From contig NZ_JAFCKQ010000019.1 in the NCBI RefSeq assembly GCF_018130215.1, positions 62,001 to 126,000 on the forward strand: 64,000 nucleotides of DNA, written 5' to 3'. Positions 35,776-44,116 of the stretch are shown here, piece by piece. The stretch comes from Bradyrhizobium jicamae (GTDB lineage Bacteria; Pseudomonadota; Alphaproteobacteria; Rhizobiales; Xanthobacteraceae). Position 1 is the stretch's first letter; every line of letters starts with the position of its first letter. Made by a program: the position numbers and the translations under genes. The notes under the pieces were generated by a model. That model was not told where the DNA came from. It did not search any database and was given only the letters and a program-made list of their open reading frames with translations.

Positions 35776-36723
35776 CTAGCTGAACACGCCTTGCCGCGAT
35801 GCCTTGGCGATGAAGGACGACACCTGCGGCATCGCGGCTTCGATGTCGGCTTCGTACTTCAGGAGCACGTTGAGCGTGTCCTTGACAAGCTCGTGATTGA
35901 GCTCGTTCGCCTCCAGCAGCACCAGCACGCGGGCCCAGTCGATCGCCTCGCTGACCGAAGGCAGTTTCTTGAGGTCCAGCGTGCGGATCTCGTGGATGAA
36001 GCCGACCATCTGCTTGCGCAGCGTCTGCGAGATTCCGGGCACGCGGCTCTCGACGATGCGCTCCTCGAGCCTCTGCTCGGGAAAGCCGATATGAAGATGC
36101 AGGCAGCGCCGCTTCAGGGCGTCGCCGAGGTCGCGCTCGCTGTTCGAGGTCAGGATCACGGTCGGCGGCGCCACCGCCGCGACCGTGCCGAGCTCGGGGA
36201 TGGTGACCTGGAAATCCGAGAGGATCTCCAGCAGCAGCGATTCGAATTCGGCGTCGGACTTGTCGATCTCGTCGATCAGGAGTACGCAGCCGGCCGGTTG
36301 CTCCAGCGCCTGCAGCAGCGGGCGCGGCTCGACGAACTCCTTGGAGAAGAACACGTCGCCGAAGGTGTGGAGCTGGTCGAGCGCGGCATGCAGCGTCTGC
36401 GCGCCGCCGAGCACCTCGCCGAGCTTGTCCTTCAGGATCTGGGTGTAGAGCAGTTGTTTTGCATACTTCCACTCATACAGGGCCTTGGCTTCATCGAGGC
36501 CTTCGTAGCACTGCAGGCGGATCATCTTCATGCCGCGCCAGGCGGCGATCGCCTTCGCAAGCTCGGTCTTGCCGACGCCGGCGGGACCTTCGACCAGGAT
36601 CGGCTTTTCGATCTGCTGCGACAGGTAGACCGCGGTCGCGATCTGCCGGCTCGCAATATAGCCTTGTGCGGCAAGGCCGCTCTCCACGGCCTCGATCGAG
36701 GCGGTGGGCCTGGTGTCAGCCAC
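35776..36723 (-). CDS. MoxR-family AAA+ ATPase
   Basis: The 315-residue ATPase has Walker A VEGPAGVGKTELAKAIA (residues about 44-60), Walker B VLLIDEIDKSD, sensor 1 VILTSNSERDLGDALKRRCL, and a C-terminal helical lid. It matches the CoxD-like MoxR group that remodels metalloenzymes with a VWA partner. I use the GTG at 36721-36723, which follows GGAG by eight bases; the frame open to 37017 upstream is not conserved-looking. It is the first gene of a two-gene operon with the VWA protein. Confidence 0.9.
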   Translation of the reverse strand: MADTRPTASIEAVESGLAAQGYIASRQIATAVYLSQQIEKPILVEGPAGVGKTELAKAIAAWRGMKMIRLQCYEGLDEAKALYEWKYAKQLLYTQILKDKLGEVLGGAQTLHAALDQLHTFGDVFFSKEFVEPRPLLQALEQPAGCVLLIDEIDKSDAEFESLLLEILSDFQVTIPELGTVAAVAPPTVILTSNSERDLGDALKRRCLHLHIGFPEQRLEERIVESRVPGISQTLRKQMVGFIHEIRTLDLKKLPSVSEAIDWARVLVLLEANELNHELVKDTLNVLLKYEADIEAAMPQVSSFIAKASRQGVFS

Positions 36724-36884
36724 GAGGATCAGCTCCGAATTTACCCTGAACTCGGACCTGTTCTGCTCCCGTTGCGGGCAAAGCACAAGGCTCGTTTGGC
36801 CCGCAACGGGCATCGGCTTGGCGCATGGTTCTAGGCTATTTCCGCCGAGCGCAATACCGAAGGGAGTACGTCGAAGCTCAGGGA

Positions 36885-37517
36885 TTACCTCAGCGCGAGA
36901 CCGGTTGCGGCCTCGAGCTCGGCGATCGCCTGCGCAGCGCTCGCCACCTTGATCGTGGTCATGCCCATCTCGCGCGCCGGCTTCAGATTGACGCCGAGAT
37001 CGTCGAGGTAGACGCAATTGCCCGGATTCACCTGCAACGTCTCCACCATCATCCGGTAGATGCGCGGATCGGGCTTGCGCAGGCCGATCTTGGCGGATTC
37101 GATCACGTGATCGAACAGCGCCATCACCTCGGCGACATAGAGCGTACGACCGCTATGGCTGCCGATCGCATTGGCGGGCAGGTTGTTGGTGATGCAGCCG
37201 GTCTTGAAGTTCGCATTGATGCGCTTCAGCGCTTCCACCATCTCGGGGCGCAGGTCGCCGGACAACAGCGGAAGCACGTCCTTGCCGCGCACCTCGGCGC
37301 CGAGCGCCCTGGATTCCGCGGCGAACAACTCGTCAAAGGCGTCGATATCGATCTCGGCGCGCTCGAATTTGGCCCAGGCGTTTTCGAGATGATTGGCCGC
37401 ATTGGTCCGGCGGATGATATCGAGTGGAATCCCCCGCTCGGTCTCATAGCGCGTGAACGCCTCGAACGGCGAGGTGGTCAAGACGCCGCCGAAATCCCAG
37501 ATCACTGCTTCGATCAT
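36885..37517 (-). CDS. HAD family hydrolase (subfamily IA)
   Basis: The 210-residue protein has motif I VIWDFGGVLTTS (D8 as nucleophile, with Gly at the +2 position where many HAD phosphatases have Asp), an alpha-helical cap, motif II CITNNLP, motif III Lys in KIGLRKPDPRIY and motif IV VYLDDLGVNLKPA. The DFGGV start and LRKPDPRIY are typical of the ACAD10 / epoxide hydrolase N-terminal-like phosphatase group. The +2 Gly may mean low phosphatase activity or another chemistry. The ATG at 37515-37517 follows AGGACAGG. The long upstream frame is antisense to the divergent protease gene. Confidence 0.88.
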   Translation of the reverse strand: MIEAVIWDFGGVLTTSPFEAFTRYETERGIPLDIIRRTNAANHLENAWAKFERAEIDIDAFDELFAAESRALGAEVRGKDVLPLLSGDLRPEMVEALKRINANFKTGCITNNLPANAIGSHSGRTLYVAEVMALFDHVIESAKIGLRKPDPRIYRMMVETLQVNPGNCVYLDDLGVNLKPAREMGMTTIKVASAAQAIAELEAATGLALR

Positions 37518-37625
37518 CACCTGTCCTGCCCTGCTCGATGGGGGAGCGGCTAACATGGATCGGAGGCGAGAACCAGCCCGATCCGGTGCTTGGCGATATC
37601 CGCGGCGCGGGCTATTGCTGCGCCG

Positions 37626-38387
37626 ATGACAACCTCCCGCTTGATTCTTGCAGCCCTGGTGTCGCTGGCCTCCGCTCCTGCGGCCGCCATCGTCGGCGGT
37701 GGCGCGCCGCAGGCCGACGGCGTAGCGCGGTCCGTCGTCACCATCGTCGGCTCGCGCGGCAATTTCTGCACCGGTGCACTGATCGCGCCGCAGGTGGTGC
37801 TGACCGCGGCGCATTGCGTGCAGCCCGGCGCCGACTACAAGATCGTCGACTACGGCGCCGACCGGCAGCCGAAGTTGCAGGACGTCAGGACCGTTGCGAT
37901 CCATCCTGGCTTCAGGATGCAGGCGATCCTCAATCATGTCGCGACCGCCGACGTCGCTCTGCTGCAACTGGCGGCGCCTGCCGCCGGCAAGGCGCCGGCG
38001 GCGCTCGGCATGCCCGACATCCCGATCCAGGTCGGCGGCCGCTTCACCATCGCGGGGGTCGGCGTGGCCGTGCGCGGCGACGGCAAGAGCGGCGGCACGA
38101 TCCGCGTCGCCGGCCTGATCGCGACCGGCAAACCGGGCACGTTGCAGATCCGGCTGGTCGATCCCGTGGGGCAGGGCACGCGCGACGGCCTGGGGGCCTG
38201 CACCGGTGATTCCGGCGCGCCCGCGTTCGAGGACAAGCAGAGCGGGCCTGCGATCGTCGGCGTGGTGAGCTGGTCGACCGGGCCGAACGGCACCGCCGGC
38301 TGCGGCGGCATCACCGGCGTCACGCCGCTGACGCTGTACCGCGACTGGGTGATGCAAACTGCGCGGCAATGGGGCGCGAGGTTTTAG
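37626..38387 (+). CDS. Secreted chymotrypsin-like (S1A) serine protease
   Basis: The 253-residue product has a signal peptide (residues 1-21) ending PAAA, after which the mature chain would begin IVGGGAPQ. IVGG is the N-terminus that chymotrypsin-type enzymes normally expose by zymogen cleavage. The triad is H63 in LTAAHC, D109 in TADVALLQL and S196 in CTGDSGAPAF. Canonical disulfides are available (C48-C64, C192-C226). At the position of trypsin Asp189 there is Gly190, so it should not have trypsin-like specificity. Signal peptidase cleavage alone could produce the active form. The ATG has a weak ribosome site. It is divergent from the HAD gene. Confidence 0.88.
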   Translation: MTTSRLILAALVSLASAPAAAIVGGGAPQADGVARSVVTIVGSRGNFCTGALIAPQVVLTAAHCVQPGADYKIVDYGADRQPKLQDVRTVAIHPGFRMQAILNHVATADVALLQLAAPAAGKAPAALGMPDIPIQVGGRFTIAGVGVAVRGDGKSGGTIRVAGLIATGKPGTLQIRLVDPVGQGTRDGLGACTGDSGAPAFEDKQSGPAIVGVVSWSTGPNGTAGCGGITGVTPLTLYRDWVMQTARQWGARF

Positions 38388-38468
38388 CCTTGCCTCGCCC
38401 TGCCTCCGGGTGAGGGGGTACAGGTCTTCTAGCTTGCACCGACTTGTGGAGAAAGCCCCTCACCCCAA

Positions 38469-38493
38469 CCCTCTCCCCGTAAGAGGGAGAGGG
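38469..38493. terminator. Bidirectional terminator between protease and acyl-CoA synthetase genes
   Basis: CCCTCTCCC (38469-38477) and GGGAGAGGG (38485-38493) form a nine-pair stem with a seven-base loop between two convergent genes. The surrounding CTCACCCCAACCCTCTCCCC word is a frequent intergenic element in rhizobial genomes. Confidence 0.65.
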
Positions 38494-38507
38494 AGGAGAA
38501 GAGAGTG

Positions 38508-40730
38508 TCAATGCCCGGCAGCCTTCTTCGCGGCGGCGTTGTTCAGCACGATCAGGCCATCGACCGCGACGCCAAGCTTGCTGTTGATCAGGAACGGATT
38601 GACGTCGATCGAGGCGATGCGTCCGCCGGCGTCCGCCATCAGATTGGACAGACCGACCAGCGCTTTCACTGCTGAAGGTTCGTGCAGCGCTGGCTTGCCG
38701 CGATAGCCCTTCATCTTGATCCCGGCCTTGGTCTTCCTGATCAGCTCCTTCGCCTCATCAGCATCGATCGGCGCGCCGGCGAGCGCCACGTCCTTCAACA
38801 GCTCGATGTCGATACCGCCGGTGCCGAACAGCACCACCGGCCCCATCTCGGCATCGAGCGAGGCGCCGACCACGAGCTCGAGATCGGCCTTGACCTGCTG
38901 CGCGATCAGGATGCCCTCGAGCTTCGGCTTGCCCTTCAGCTTCTTCACCCGCGCGGTGATGTCGTTGAACGCCTTCTTCACCTCGGCCGCATTGCCGAGG
39001 TTCAGCACCACGCCGCCGACGTCGGACTTGTGCAGGATGTCGGGGCTGACCACCTTTGCCACCACCGGAAAACCGATGGTCTTGGCGATCTTCACCGCTT
39101 CGGCCGCGGTCTGCGCGACCTCTTCCTTCGAGATCGGAATGCCATAGGCCTTGAGCAGCTTCTTCGATGCGACCTCGTCGAGCGCGGCGGCGCCATTCGC
39201 GGCTTTCAGCGTCTTCTCCAGCACGGCACGGGCGGCCGGTTTCGAGCTCGATGCGATGTCAGGCACTTCCTTGCGCAGGCCCGCGTATTCGATCAATGAC
39301 TTGATCGCGCCGACGGCGCGGTCGAGGCCTTGCATCACCGCGATATTCGGCAGGCTCTTGCGCAGGCCCTTGGTGAACTCGGTGAAGCCGATCGACATCG
39401 CGCTGATATAGATCACCGGCTTGTGGGCCTGGCCCGCCATGTCATTGACGATGCGCAGATTGCGCTCGCGCAGCTCGTGCGGCGCCTTTGGCAGCTCGGC
39501 GTCGATGATGACGATGTCGGTGTCGGGATCGTCGATCATGATCTTGATCGACTTCATGTAGACGGAGGGATCGACCACCGCGGCAAAGCCGGCGTCGAGC
39601 GGGTTGCCGACGATGCTGCCGGGCCCGAGCATTTGCGCCAATTGTCCGGTCGCGTTCGGGCTGAGCGGCGCGAAATTCAGGCCGGCCGAGTAGAAGGCGT
39701 CGATCAGCAGGCCGCGCTTGCCGCCGGACAGCGAGACCGCGGCAAGCCGGTTGCCCTTCGGCGGATCGGCGTGGACGAAGCATTCGGTGGTCTCGATCAA
39801 CTCATCGAGCCCGCGGACGCGGATCACGCCTTCGCGGGTCGAGATCGCGTCAAAGGTCTCGATCGATCCGGCGAGCGCGCCGGTATGCGCCATCGCCGCG
39901 GCCCGCCCGCCTTCGGAGGCGCCGAGCTTCAGCGCAATCACCGGCTTGCCGGCCGCACGCGCCGCCTTGCAGGCGTCGCGGAACACCTTGGTGTTCCGGA
40001 CACCTTCGAGATAAACCACGATGACGCGGATACTGGGATCGGCAGCGAAATAGGCCATCAGATCGGGCGTCTCGAGCCCGGACTCGTTACCGGTCGTCAC
40101 CATATAGCCGACGCCGACACCGCGATCTTCCAGCGCCTGGCGGATCGCCATCACGATCGCGCCGGACTGACCGGCGATCGCCACTGCGCCCTGTTCCATC
40201 GTGACGATGCGGTCGTCGATATTGGTGAACAGGTTTTCGCCGGCGCTCAGATTACCGAGGCAGTTCGGGCCGGTGACCGCGAGCCCGGTCTCCTTGATCG
40301 CCTGCTTCAGCTCGACCGCGAGTCGCTGGCTCTCCTCGTCCTGCAATTCGCTGAAGCCCGAGGTGACGATGGTCGCCGAGCGCGCACCGGCCGCCGCCGC
40401 ATCGCGGATCACTTGTACCGCAAAGCGCGCCGGCACCAGCACCAGCACATGGTCGGGCTTTTCGGGAAGGCTGACAAAGTCCTTGTAGCAGGTGACGCCC
40501 CAGATCGCCTCGCGCTTGGCGTTGATCGGGAACAGGCGGCCGGCGTATCCGTACTTGATCAGATTGTTCCAGATCCGCTCGGCATAGTTGCCGGGCTTGT
40601 CGGTGGCGCCGACCAGCACGATGTTGCGCGGGTGCAGCATCGCATGAATGCTCTTGACGATGTCGCTGGCGTCGGCTGGCGGCGACCATTTTGCAGCCGG
40701 ATGAAACGCGGTGCTTGCGAGAGCTTCCAT
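38508..40730 (-). CDS. ADP-forming acyl-CoA synthetase (acetate-CoA ligase family)
   Basis: The 740-residue protein joins the subunits of ADP-forming acyl-CoA synthetase in one chain: a CoA-binding Rossmann domain (IVLVGATDKPGNYAERIW), a succinyl-CoA ligase-like domain with GPNCLGN and AMAHTGALAGS, and a C-terminal ATP-grasp domain (ISKEEVAQTAAEAVKIAKTI, then SPDILHKSDVGGVVLNL and VLFGTGGIDIELLKDVA). Such enzymes interconvert acyl-CoA, ADP and phosphate with acid, ATP and CoA. The ATG at 40728-40730 follows GGCAGG; a longer frame adds 43 unlikely residues. The substrate (acetate, pimelate, phenylacetate, dicarboxylate and so on) cannot be told. Monocistronic. Confidence 0.9.
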   Translation of the reverse strand: MEALASTAFHPAAKWSPPADASDIVKSIHAMLHPRNIVLVGATDKPGNYAERIWNNLIKYGYAGRLFPINAKREAIWGVTCYKDFVSLPEKPDHVLVLVPARFAVQVIRDAAAAGARSATIVTSGFSELQDEESQRLAVELKQAIKETGLAVTGPNCLGNLSAGENLFTNIDDRIVTMEQGAVAIAGQSGAIVMAIRQALEDRGVGVGYMVTTGNESGLETPDLMAYFAADPSIRVIVVYLEGVRNTKVFRDACKAARAAGKPVIALKLGASEGGRAAAMAHTGALAGSIETFDAISTREGVIRVRGLDELIETTECFVHADPPKGNRLAAVSLSGGKRGLLIDAFYSAGLNFAPLSPNATGQLAQMLGPGSIVGNPLDAGFAAVVDPSVYMKSIKIMIDDPDTDIVIIDAELPKAPHELRERNLRIVNDMAGQAHKPVIYISAMSIGFTEFTKGLRKSLPNIAVMQGLDRAVGAIKSLIEYAGLRKEVPDIASSSKPAARAVLEKTLKAANGAAALDEVASKKLLKAYGIPISKEEVAQTAAEAVKIAKTIGFPVVAKVVSPDILHKSDVGGVVLNLGNAAEVKKAFNDITARVKKLKGKPKLEGILIAQQVKADLELVVGASLDAEMGPVVLFGTGGIDIELLKDVALAGAPIDADEAKELIRKTKAGIKMKGYRGKPALHEPSAVKALVGLSNLMADAGGRIASIDVNPFLINSKLGVAVDGLIVLNNAAAKKAAGH

Positions 40731-40892
40731 GGAGCCTGCCCTTATCCTTGTCTGTTTCCTGTGGGCGACGGTCGATCGCCGCGGCACGCGATTTTGATTG
40801 TTTTTATGGCTCCGGGAAGCGGGTGGCAACTCACACCGGCGCAAGTCTGGGCACCGCACAAGATATCCCGGGTCACGAAAATTTCCGCGAAA

Positions 40893-41483
40893 TCAGGAAC
40901 CCGATTCGGACAGGCTCGAATCCGGTGCGATCAGTGTCGCATGCAGCAGATAGCGCTCCGGACCCGATGTCAGCGCGTCGAATGGCCAGCAGGTCGACAG
41001 CACCAGCTCGTATCGATCGGTGAGCGGATCGATGCCGGACTGATCGAAACGAGCGACCGAGCTTCCGTCGGCCCTGTAGCGGAATCTCTTGCCGTCGCTC
41101 CTCGTGACGTCGATCTCGTCGCCGATCGCGACCTCCTTGAGGAATCGGAAATGCGTGTCGCGATGCGCCGAGTACACGGCGACGCCGCGTTCACCGGCGT
41201 CGACGGTCTGCTCGACATGACCCGGGCCGAAGGCGAGCGCCTGCCCGCTGCTGCCGGCGAGCGCAATTTCGGAGACGTGAATGCGCCTGACCTCGATGCG
41301 CGCCACCGGCCAGGTGTCGGCCCAGCTCCATGGCTTCACGGGATGACCGGTGACGATGGTCTCCTCAAACGCGCGCTCCAGCAGCACCTGCGCGAGCAGT
41401 GCCTTGGCGTGGATGTAGGCGCCCTGACCGAACAGGATCAGGCCGAGGAGGGCGGACGCGAGCGGAGGGATGAAGCGGGGCAT
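40893..41483 (-). CDS. Class GN-type sortase
   Basis: The 196-residue protein has an N-terminal membrane segment (IPPLASALLGLILFGQGAYI) and a sortase barrel with catalytic H107 in YSAHRDTHF, C165 in LSTCWPF and R177 in GPERYLL. Sortases are rare in Gram-negatives; the class GN type, known to me from marine and other proteobacteria, occurs next to one dedicated substrate with VIT and VWA domains. That is exactly the gene immediately upstream here, whose C-terminus has LPKTA. The ATG at 41481-41483 was chosen as the family start. The 139-base gap to the substrate gene contains two strong hairpins, so sortase expression may be attenuated relative to its substrate. Confidence 0.9.
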   Translation of the reverse strand: MPRFIPPLASALLGLILFGQGAYIHAKALLAQVLLERAFEETIVTGHPVKPWSWADTWPVARIEVRRIHVSEIALAGSSGQALAFGPGHVEQTVDAGERGVAVYSAHRDTHFRFLKEVAIGDEIDVTRSDGKRFRYRADGSSVARFDQSGIDPLTDRYELVLSTCWPFDALTSGPERYLLHATLIAPDSSLSESGS

Positions 41484-41536
41484 GGTGTGTCTTCTGACGT
41501 CATTCCGGGTTCGCTTATGACCGTTGAGAGAAAGCG

Positions 41537-41577
41537 GCGCGCGCGGCCCTGGGGGACGGGTGAGAGGCCGCGCGCGC
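41537..41577 (-). terminator. GC-rich intercistronic hairpin before the sortase gene
   Basis: GCGCGCGCGGCC (41537-41548) and GGCCGCGCGCGC (41566-41577) are perfect 12-base complements with a 17-base loop. On the minus strand the stem is followed by CGCTTTCTCTC. It is a candidate attenuator between the sortase substrate gene and the sortase gene. Confidence 0.6.
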
Positions 41578-41585
41578 TCTTGAAA

Positions 41586-41609
41586 GAGGAGGTCGGGGGA
41601 CACCTCCTC
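41586..41609 (-). terminator. Hairpin directly after the sortase-substrate gene
   Basis: GAGGAGGT (41586-41593) pairs with ACCTCCTC (41602-41609) around an eight-base loop, and the stem extends outward with one bulged base (TGAAAG / CTTTCA). It starts about 13 bases after the substrate gene's stop. Confidence 0.55.
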
Positions 41610-41622
41610 CTTTCATCCGACG

Positions 41623-43917
41623 TCATCGGGGTGACATCTGACGTCGGTTGAACACCAGGAAGAGCAGGCTGACCGTGAGCAGGATCACGCCCGCGATCAT
41701 CTTCAGCTCGGCATCGGTCGCAGTCTTCGGCAGCTGGACCGGCGCGGGAGTGGGAGCGATCACCGGCCCCGGCCGCTTCAGCGACGCGACCTGCACCCTG
41801 GAATCGCCCACCCTGGCATCGCCGGATTCGGCGCGGCGCTCGGTCGGCGCTGCGGCCGGCTGGCGCGGATGCTCGCCGAACACCTTTGCAAAATCCCAGC
41901 CCGCGGGCAGGTTGATCGGCAGTTCAGCGAGCTTCAGCGGTTCACCGTCAGGACGGCTCGGCGTGTTGTCGACCGCGACGAGGCTGGTCAGCCGCGTGAC
42001 GAGCTGATGCTCCAGCGCAAGCGCAAGGATGGTCTTGTCGGCGTCTTCCGGGCTCACCTGCCGCGTGGTGCGCGCGACCTCGGCGTCCGCGATCTTGCGG
42101 CGTGCCCACAGCTTCGACAGGCCCTTGCCGTCGGCGGCGTTCGCGAGCGGCAGCGTCACGCTCCACGGACGGTCCCCGACGCGGCCCTTGATCTCGACCG
42201 AGCCGGCGAGCCTGTCGAGCTTCGCGGCAAGCACCAGCGGCTCGTCACGATAGACGTCGGGCAGTGCCGCCGGCGTGAGATCAGCCGTGGCGTCCGAGAA
42301 TTTTGCCGACAGTCCGGTCACCGCCGGATTCTCCAGCCTGGCGAACAGGCCGCGCATGCGCTCCTCGACCTGCTCGACCGAGCCGATATGGGTGAAGGTG
42401 CCGCGGCCGAGCTCGGCGGCGCGCGTCATCAGGTAGGTGTTCGGCGCCGAACCGATGCCGACCATGAAGATCCGGGAACGGCCGCGCAGCGCGCCGATGG
42501 TCTCGAACAATTGCTGCTCGTTGCCGATGGCGCCGTCGGTCAGGAACACGACCTGGCGGATGGTATCGGCGTCGTCGCGATTGGTATCCGACAGCGCGGC
42601 GCGCATCGCCGGCACCATCTCTGTGCCACCACGTGCCTGCAGAGCACTGACAAACGATGTCGCATTGGTGATGTTGCTGCTGGTCGCGGCGACCGGGGCG
42701 GGGAATAGCACGTCCATCGTGTCATCGAAGCGGATCACGTTGAAGCGATCGGTCGGCTGCAGGCGGCCGAGCGCGTACAACAGGCTCGCCTTGGCCTGGA
42801 TGATCGAGGTGCCGCCCATCGAGCCGGAATTGTCGATCACGAAGATCACCTCGCGCGGCCGCGGCGCCTGCTGGGCCTGTTCGATCGAGGGCGGAGTCAC
42901 GAACGCGAGCAGATAGTCGGACTTGCCGACATGTTCGCGGAACAGTCCGACCGACGGCGCCGTCTCGGCAGCGGGCTTCCAGGTCAGTTCGAAGTCGCGA
43001 TCGGCCGGAACGGGGCCGCCAGCCAGCGTGATGACGCGCGTGGTGGTGTCGGGGCTCTCGATATTGACCTGGTGAAAATGGCTCTTCACCTCGCCGAGCG
43101 GGAAGCCGGCCTGCAAATGCACCGTGATCCTGGTCGGATTGATCGGGGCATTCTCCGCGGGGTCGAGTGCGGTCGGCGAGATTCGGTCGCGATCCGGAAC
43201 CGGATCCGTCGCGGTCGTTCCCCAGCCGTTGCCATCGGCGCGGAGGTCGACGCTCTGCACGACGGGAAGCGGATTGTAGCGCGGGCCGACCACCATCGGC
43301 ACACGCAGCGAGAACTCGTTGCCGTCCTGCTGCACCGGCTCCTGATACTCGATCTGCACCAGCACGGTTTCGCCGGGACCGATATTGGCAACCGAGTTAG
43401 TGAAGATGTTCGGCCGCTCCTGCTCGGTGAGCGCGGCCTTCTGGCCGTTCGAGCGGGCCTGCTCGTAGATGGCGCGCGCCTGCTGCCGCTCCTTGATGTC
43501 GCCGACCACGACGCGGTCGCCGACCACCATCTTCAGCGTGTCGACCGCACCGCCTGCCGGCAGCGGGTAGACGTAAGTGGCCTCCATCCAGTCCCTGGTC
43601 GGGTTACGGAAGATCTGCGTGACCCGGGCCCGGATGGTCGGGCCCGACACGGTAAGGTCGACATCGATTCCGAGCCGCAGCGCATCCGTATAGCCGTCGT
43701 CGGTCTTGAGCAGCAGCGAGCCGGAGCGGGCCGTGCCTGGCCGCAACACCGCGTGCGGCTGTTCCGCGGACCATACCGGATCGAAGCTCAGGAACAGGGC
43801 TGCAAAGCCGATCGCGAGCGCGGCTATGCCTTCCACGAGGAAGAACAGCAGGATACGCATCCTGCGCGACAGCCGCGTCTGCTGGCTGGTTTCACTTGCA
43901 TCGTCAATCGTCGTCAT
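41623..43917 (-). CDS. Sortase target protein with VIT and VWA domains and LPxTA-type sorting signal
   Basis: The 764-residue protein has an N-terminal membrane segment (residues about 18-42). A VIT domain follows (about 55-185; VSGPTIRARVTQIFRNPTRD, ATYVYPLPAGGAVDTLKMVV, EQERPNIFTNSVANIGPGE). The VWA domain has a perfect metal-site start, FVIDNSGSMGGTSI, near residue 350. At the C-terminus a Pro-rich spacer leads to LPKTA at about 729, a hydrophobic helix (IAGVILLTVSLLFLVF) and a basic end (NRRQ). This is the layout of the marine proteobacterial sortase-target family paired with class GN sortases. GGGAG precedes the ATG. The sortase gene follows on the same strand. Confidence 0.9.
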   Translation of the reverse strand: MTTIDDASETSQQTRLSRRMRILLFFLVEGIAALAIGFAALFLSFDPVWSAEQPHAVLRPGTARSGSLLLKTDDGYTDALRLGIDVDLTVSGPTIRARVTQIFRNPTRDWMEATYVYPLPAGGAVDTLKMVVGDRVVVGDIKERQQARAIYEQARSNGQKAALTEQERPNIFTNSVANIGPGETVLVQIEYQEPVQQDGNEFSLRVPMVVGPRYNPLPVVQSVDLRADGNGWGTTATDPVPDRDRISPTALDPAENAPINPTRITVHLQAGFPLGEVKSHFHQVNIESPDTTTRVITLAGGPVPADRDFELTWKPAAETAPSVGLFREHVGKSDYLLAFVTPPSIEQAQQAPRPREVIFVIDNSGSMGGTSIIQAKASLLYALGRLQPTDRFNVIRFDDTMDVLFPAPVAATSSNITNATSFVSALQARGGTEMVPAMRAALSDTNRDDADTIRQVVFLTDGAIGNEQQLFETIGALRGRSRIFMVGIGSAPNTYLMTRAAELGRGTFTHIGSVEQVEERMRGLFARLENPAVTGLSAKFSDATADLTPAALPDVYRDEPLVLAAKLDRLAGSVEIKGRVGDRPWSVTLPLANAADGKGLSKLWARRKIADAEVARTTRQVSPEDADKTILALALEHQLVTRLTSLVAVDNTPSRPDGEPLKLAELPINLPAGWDFAKVFGEHPRQPAAAPTERRAESGDARVGDSRVQVASLKRPGPVIAPTPAPVQLPKTATDAELKMIAGVILLTVSLLFLVFNRRQMSPR

Positions 43918-44116
43918 TTTCGTCGCTCCCGAGCGAGTTGTTCGCTATGGGAAATCTTGGAGAACGCGCGGTTTGGCGCGAGCGGATTGATCGGCAATGA
44001 TTGGCCGCCGCCCGGCGCCGTCCGCCCGCGGTGAGTACGGGTTAGTGCGGTTTTGTGATGAATTGTCCGGTCTGCTAGACTGCTCGAATTGCAGGGGAAT
44101 CGCGCAAAGGATCAGG

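Noticed and set aside
36885..38369. A 494-residue HAD fusion
   Set aside because: Everything upstream of 37517 is antisense to the secreted protease gene; the HAD motif I begins five residues after the chosen ATG.
39330..41651. A 773-codon open frame on the plus strand
   Set aside because: It runs antisense to the acyl-CoA synthetase and sortase genes, both of which show full catalytic motifs. The product is Arg/Asp/His-rich shadow sequence.
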